64,000 bases of DNA from an uncultured Lachnospiraceae bacterium (GTDB lineage: Bacteria; Bacillota; Clostridia; Lachnospirales; Lachnospiraceae): positions 14,039 to 78,038 of the forward strand of contig CAJUMM010000004.1 of the NCBI GenBank assembly GCA_910586955.1, read 5' to 3'. Below the pieces are notes generated by a model, which had not been told where the DNA came from, searched no databases, and saw only the letters and a program-made list of their open reading frames with translations. The first letter of the stretch is position 1. Each line of letters begins with the position of its first letter. The translations under genes and the position numbers were made by a program. Positions 60,055 to 64,000 of this stretch are shown here, piece by piece.

Positions 60055-62202
60055 TTATCCCTCGTAGGTATCTACTGCAAACAGGGCATCTCCCGCATGG
60101 ATCTCCCCTTCCGCCAGCAGGCGTATTTTCTGGTTTTCCCCCAGTTCGGTACAGAGAACCGGAGAAGCCAGGGACGGCGCATGGGCTTTCAGATATTCCA
60201 GATCAAGCTTCATCAGAACATCTCCTTTCTTCACCTGATCCCCGTCTTTCACCAGTACGTCAAATCCTTCCCCGTTCAGGTTCACCGTGTCGATTCCCAT
60301 ATGAAGCAGCATGGCGATTCCCGAGGTGGTCTGGAAACCGATGGCATGTTTCGTCTCAAACACGAAGCAGACTTCCCCGTCTTCCGGAGCATACACGGTT
60401 CCCTCCCCGGGTACCACCATGGCGCCGTCTCCCATCATGCGGCCCGCAAAAGCTTCATCCGGCACTTCGGCAAGATCCGCCGCCTGGCCGTTTACCGGGC
60501 TGTAAATGGTAATGCTTTCCACTACCTTTCCCGCTGTCTCTTTCTTTTCCTCTCCGCCTTCCTGCACCGGTTCCTCAGGGGAAACAGTCACTTCTTCATC
60601 GGGAGCAGTCTCCAGATAATCTTCCAGATTGGATTTAATTACCGTCACCCGGGGGCCGTAGATTACCTGAACGCCGTTTCCTTTATGCACCACTCCGGAG
60701 GCCCCGGTAGACTTCAAAAGGGCATCACTTACCAGCTCCGATTTGTGAACCGTGCAGCGAAGCCTGGTGGCACAGCAATCCACATCCGAAATATTCTTCT
60801 TGCCCCCAAGTCCCCGGCAAATAGCTGCCGAGAGAGCATCCTCCTCCGACACAGCCTGGGAGCCCTCTTGGGCGCCTTTCTTCTTGGCATCCACATCGCT
60901 TCTGCGGTACAGCTTCACTTCCTCGCTGTCGTCCCGCCCCGGCGTCTTCAAATCCATCTTGGTAATCAGGAAGCTGAATAAAAGGTAATACACTGCAAAG
61001 TAGCCGAGACCTACAATGACAATCCAGATCCAGCTGGTTTTGGCATTGCCCTGGAGGACGCCGAAGAGGAACATATCAATCAGTCCGCCGGAAAAAGTCA
61101 TTCCCACACCTACCCCGAACACGTGCATCAGCATATAGGCCAGTCCTGCAAACACGCAGTGGACCGCATACAGAAGAGGTGCCACAAACAGGAAAGTAAA
61201 TTCCAGCGGCTCTGTAATACCGGTCAGCATGGAAGTTACCGCTGCGGAAAGCAGAAGTCCGGCCACAGCTTTCTTCTTCTCCGGTTTCGCCGTCTTATAC
61301 ATGGCAAGGGCAGCTCCCGGAAGCCCGAAAATCATCAGCGGGAATTTTCCGGACATAAATCTGGTAGCGGAAACTGCGAAGTGCTCCACCGTAGGATCCG
61401 CAAGCTGTGCAAAGAAAATGTTCTGGGCTCCCTCAATCAGGCGTCCGCCCACTTCCATGGTTCCGCCGAGAGCCGTCTGCCAGAAGGGAAGGTAAAATAC
61501 GTGGTGAAGGCCGAAGGGAATCAGCGCACGCTCCATAAGGCCGTACACCCAGGTTCCGGCATATCCGGACTCCAGCACCACACCGCCGATGGCGTAAATC
61601 CCCTGCTGGACCACCGGCCATACAAAGAACATCAAAATTCCCACTGCCGTGTAGGTCAGTCCGCTGACAATAGGCACAAACCGGGTTCCTCCGAAGAAAG
61701 ACAGCACCTGAGGCAGCTCAATCTTGTAGAACCGGTTGTGCAGGGCCGCAACCCCAAGTCCTACAATAATACCCCCAAACACCCCCATCTGCAGGGAGGT
61801 AATGCCCACCACCGACGTAGTGGCGCCTTCCAGCATAGCCTCCGCCCCGCCGTGATTCTGAATCATGGCACCGATAGAGGCGTGCATAATGAAAAATGCA
61901 ATGGCTGCCGAAAGCGCCGCTACATCTTTCTCTTTCTTCGCCATACCGATGGCGACACCCATGGCAAAGATAATAGGCAGATTGGCAAACACAATGTCCC
62001 CGGCCGCACTCATAACCCGGAGAATGGAATTTAAGAATGTTCCGGGCCCCATAATCCCCAGAAGCCCGTAAGTCTCCAGCATGGTCTCATTGGTAAAAGA
62101 ACCGCCCACGCCCAGCAGCAGTCCCGCCACCGGCAGGATTGCGATCGGCAGCATGAAGGATCTGCCTACACGCTGCAAAACACCGAAAATCTTGTCTTTC
62201 AT
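60055..62202 (-). CDS. ptsG: PTS glucose-family permease EIICBA
   Basis: 715 residues from ATG 62202 (GGAGGG seven bases upstream). EIIC with about ten helices (~1-400, GITEPLEFTFLFVAPLLY in part is the sugar-site signature). EIIB (~440-520) has its phospho-Cys in VDCCATRLR. EIIA (~580-715) has its phospho-His in AMLLHMGIDTV. Fused C-B-A order as in B. subtilis PtsG. Glucose is the likely sugar, maltose or N-acetylglucosamine less likely given the GlcT-type control. Confidence 0.93.
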   Translation of the reverse strand: MKDKIFGVLQRVGRSFMLPIAILPVAGLLLGVGGSFTNETMLETYGLLGIMGPGTFLNSILRVMSAAGDIVFANLPIIFAMGVAIGMAKKEKDVAALSAAIAFFIMHASIGAMIQNHGGAEAMLEGATTSVVGITSLQMGVFGGIIVGLGVAALHNRFYKIELPQVLSFFGGTRFVPIVSGLTYTAVGILMFFVWPVVQQGIYAIGGVVLESGYAGTWVYGLMERALIPFGLHHVFYLPFWQTALGGTMEVGGRLIEGAQNIFFAQLADPTVEHFAVSATRFMSGKFPLMIFGLPGAALAMYKTAKPEKKKAVAGLLLSAAVTSMLTGITEPLEFTFLFVAPLLYAVHCVFAGLAYMLMHVFGVGVGMTFSGGLIDMFLFGVLQGNAKTSWIWIVIVGLGYFAVYYLLFSFLITKMDLKTPGRDDSEEVKLYRRSDVDAKKKGAQEGSQAVSEEDALSAAICRGLGGKKNISDVDCCATRLRCTVHKSELVSDALLKSTGASGVVHKGNGVQVIYGPRVTVIKSNLEDYLETAPDEEVTVSPEEPVQEGGEEKKETAGKVVESITIYSPVNGQAADLAEVPDEAFAGRMMGDGAMVVPGEGTVYAPEDGEVCFVFETKHAIGFQTTSGIAMLLHMGIDTVNLNGEGFDVLVKDGDQVKKGDVLMKLDLEYLKAHAPSLASPVLCTELGENQKIRLLAEGEIHAGDALFAVDTYEG

Positions 62203-62276
62203 ACTCATTCCCTCCATTTTAAGTTCTGCAGATGTTTCCGACACGTTTACCCTGCCCGTTTTTCCTATATTTTAGA

Positions 62277-62356
62277 CATCAAAAAGGCATTAACGTGCAC
62301 AAACATCCTTAATAAAATGATTCATGCATAGTTAATGCCTGCCGTACAGTTACATA
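62277..62356 (-). promoter_or_regulatory. RAT antiterminator site and overlapping terminator in the ptsG leader
   Basis: Minus strand TATGTAACTG-TACG-GCAGGCATTAAC (62331-62356) fits the ribonucleic antiterminator consensus. Its 3' half is also the left arm (AGGCATTAAC) of a terminator whose right arm GTTAATGCCT (62285-62294) is followed by TTTTTGAT. The two hairpins exclude each other. A TTGACA at 62397-62402 with TAAATT 18 bases on is a tentative promoter. Confidence 0.85.
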
Positions 62357-62426
62357 CTATATCACTAAAATTAATTTACCATTACCGCCTTGCATTTGTC
62401 AAGCAGGATTTGGAAAAATTCTCCCT

Positions 62427-63902
62427 TTAATCCAGAGCCTCCTCCAGAGCTGCGATTACGATCCGCAGAGCCTTCAGCCGGGCATACTTTTTATCTACCG
62501 ACTCCAGCACATGCCAAGGGGCATAGGTAGTACTGGTCTTCTGAAGCATCTCGTCCACCGCTTCCTCATAGACATCCCACTTCTCCCGGTTCCTCCAGTC
62601 CTCCTCCGTGATCTTCCACTGTTTCTCCGGCGTTCTCTGCCGCTCCTCAAAGCGGGCAAGCTGGGTGTCCTTGTCAATCTGGACCCAGAACTTGATGATC
62701 ACCGCACCCCAGTCATGGAGCTCCTTCTCAAACTCATTAATCTCATGGTAAGCCCTCTGCCAGTCATTCTGGCTGCAGAATCCTTCCAGACGCTCCACCA
62801 TGACCCTGCCGTACCAGGTGCGGTCAAAGATGGCAATGTGGCCTGTCCGTGGAAGCCTGGTCCAAAAGCGCCACAGATAATGGCGTGCTTTCTCATGGGG
62901 TTCCGGGCTGGCAATGGGGTGAACCTCATATCCTCTAGGGTCCAGGGCCTCCGTAATACGCTTGATATTGCCGCCCTTTCCCGCCGCATCCCATCCCTCG
63001 TAGCAGATGACCACCGGCACCCGCTTGCGGTACAGACGGTTGTGCAGCTCCCGCAGCCTGGCCTGCAGGGCTTTCAGCTCGATCTTATACTGATCCGGCT
63101 CCACTTTCTTGTCCAGGGAAATTTCCGACAGCTTCGCCATCTTAACCAGTGGAAAATGATTCTGCAGAAGGGGTACCGCCAGAGAGTGATTCTGGAACGC
63201 CACTTCCAGAGCGCTGTTCAAAAGCTCCAGGATCTGCAGTTCCACCCATTTGGCAGACATAGCATCTATGATATACCAGGGAGTTCCCGGTGCGTCGGTT
63301 TCTTTCAGATATTGATCGAAGATCTCCAGGCATTCCCCGTAATGCTTATTCTGCCATTTGTCATTTTCACTGACCCGCCATCTGGTGTCCTTTTTACAGA
63401 GGAGCCCATCCATCCGCCGCCTCTGCTCTTTCCTGCTGATATGCAGGAAAAATTTAACCACCAGATAACCGTTGTCCGTGAGCTGCCGTTCAAACCTGCA
63501 GATACTTTCGATCCTGGAGGCATAGGTCTTCTCGCTCTCCGTACCATACAAACGGCCCTTGACCGTTTCGTCCATCCAGCCGGAATCCATAAACAGGAAG
63601 TTTCCCGCCTTAGGCAGCTTGGCAAAATAGCGGTACAAGAAAGGCTTTCTCTTCTCATCCTCTGTGGGAATATCTAAGGACGCCACCTTGAAAAACCTGG
63701 GATCCAGATTGGGAATGATCTTTCCGATGGTGCTTCCCTTTCCGGCAGTTCCCCAGCCCTCCATCAAAACCACCACCGGCAGTTTATGTTCCTTTACCTG
63801 CATCTGCTTGGCCGCCAGCTGCTCCCGGGCCTTGGAAAGCCGCCTTTTCAGTTCTTCCTTCTCAGGCCGTTCCGGAGCTTGATACTCTTTTAACATCTCC
63901 AT
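62427..63902 (-). CDS. Two-domain polyphosphate kinase 2 (polyphosphate:AMP phosphotransferase type)
   Basis: 491 residues (or 489 if the second ATG at 63896 is used, which is better spaced from AGGGGAGGG). Two tandem PPK2 domains: Walker A GWGTAGKGS (~50-58) with FMDSGWMDE in the first, and GWDAAGKGG (~305-313) with FDRTWYGRVMVERL in the second. Tandem architecture is that of class II PPK2/PAP enzymes that make ADP from AMP and polyphosphate. The first domain has departed from the Walker B/lid pattern D-R-S/T-W-Y, so catalysis probably rests on the second. Single gene. Confidence 0.92.
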   Translation of the reverse strand: MEMLKEYQAPERPEKEELKRRLSKAREQLAAKQMQVKEHKLPVVVLMEGWGTAGKGSTIGKIIPNLDPRFFKVASLDIPTEDEKRKPFLYRYFAKLPKAGNFLFMDSGWMDETVKGRLYGTESEKTYASRIESICRFERQLTDNGYLVVKFFLHISRKEQRRRMDGLLCKKDTRWRVSENDKWQNKHYGECLEIFDQYLKETDAPGTPWYIIDAMSAKWVELQILELLNSALEVAFQNHSLAVPLLQNHFPLVKMAKLSEISLDKKVEPDQYKIELKALQARLRELHNRLYRKRVPVVICYEGWDAAGKGGNIKRITEALDPRGYEVHPIASPEPHEKARHYLWRFWTRLPRTGHIAIFDRTWYGRVMVERLEGFCSQNDWQRAYHEINEFEKELHDWGAVIIKFWVQIDKDTQLARFEERQRTPEKQWKITEEDWRNREKWDVYEEAVDEMLQKTSTTYAPWHVLESVDKKYARLKALRIVIAALEEALD

Positions 63903-63980
63903 TCCCTCCCCTTACCCTCAGTGTACAAGGGGACACACGGTTTTGCATCTCGGATTTGCGATTCTGCTACGTTACTGTCA

Positions 63981-64000
63981 CTCAGCGTACGTCCAGTACG
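63981..64000. repeat. Second copy of the CGTAC..CCAGTACG repeat, cut by window edge
   Basis: ctcagcgtacgtccagtacg resembles 49374-49391. The preceding ~30 bases (ctgctacgttactgtca) are not shared. The element probably continues beyond the window. Confidence 0.45.

Overview
The window looks like a chromosomal segment of a spore-forming, gut-type Firmicute of the Lachnospiraceae (Clostridium cluster XIVa). The evidence is a spoIIA-sigF-spoVA cluster, a T-box on valS, a SAM-I riboswitch on metK, Lachnospiraceae-style hypothetical proteins, Gram-positive Shine-Dalgarno sites, roughly half G+C, and several near-consensus sigma-A promoters. About 90% is coding, mostly on the minus strand. I saw no rRNA, tRNA, CRISPR array or insertion sequence. 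Assignment below family level is not supportable from the sequence.

Layout. 1-7.7 kb: a partial CdaR/PucR-type regulator, a YitT membrane protein, a small FMN_bind-like protein, a DUF3829-type lipoprotein, then a glycyl-radical enzyme (GRE) and its short activase on opposite strands with a HigB/HigA-like toxin-antitoxin pair between them. A nearly identical 25-bp operator lies just upstream of both the GRE and activase promoters. 7.7-12.8 kb: glycogen/alpha-glucan metabolism (glgB, GH13 amylase, autoregulated TetR) and a divergent PfkB-type sugar-phosphate kinase. 12.8-16.9 kb: a Lac/Cel-type PTS with an RpiR regulator and a GH4 enzyme of the alpha-specific type. 17-23 kb: a TPR/P-loop protein, feoAB with a composite Fur-box/terminator palindrome, and degV. 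22.9-29.4 kb: spoVAE-AD-AC-AB-AA, a 54-aa membrane peptide, sigF, spoIIAB and spoIIAA, then a zinc-ribbon/TPR protein and a 48-aa peptide. 29.4-44.6 kb: folC, valS with its T-box, a metallophosphoesterase, an RND exporter plus TetR operon, metK with its SAM-I riboswitch, murA, a DUF3786 protein and a ribokinase. 44.6-53.3 kb: an M23/LysM/G5 peptidase, aroK, a flavin reductase, a CBS-containing Mn pyrophosphatase, a possible small RNA, lepB, a coiled-coil protein, deoC and an M29 aminopeptidase. 53.3-64 kb: an 843-residue exported protein coupled to a methyltransferase, a DNA-binding protein with a HipA-like kinase, a Tyr-rich small protein, glcT and ptsG with a RAT/terminator leader, and a two-domain PPK2.

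The genes form many short, translationally coupled operons (ATGA overlaps are frequent). Sugar uptake (two PTS systems), storage glucan turnover, the GRE/activase pair and sporulation are the coherent themes. The best candidates for something undescribed are the HTH plus HipA-like kinase pair (57.0-58.6 kb), the GRE/activase regulon split by a toxin-antitoxin pair (3.4-7.7 kb), the 843-residue protein with a degenerate C39-like end (53.3-55.8 kb), the 54-aa peptide placed behind a forespore-type promoter (26.0 kb), and a pair of divergent promoters that appear to share one palindromic -35 box (51.8 kb).
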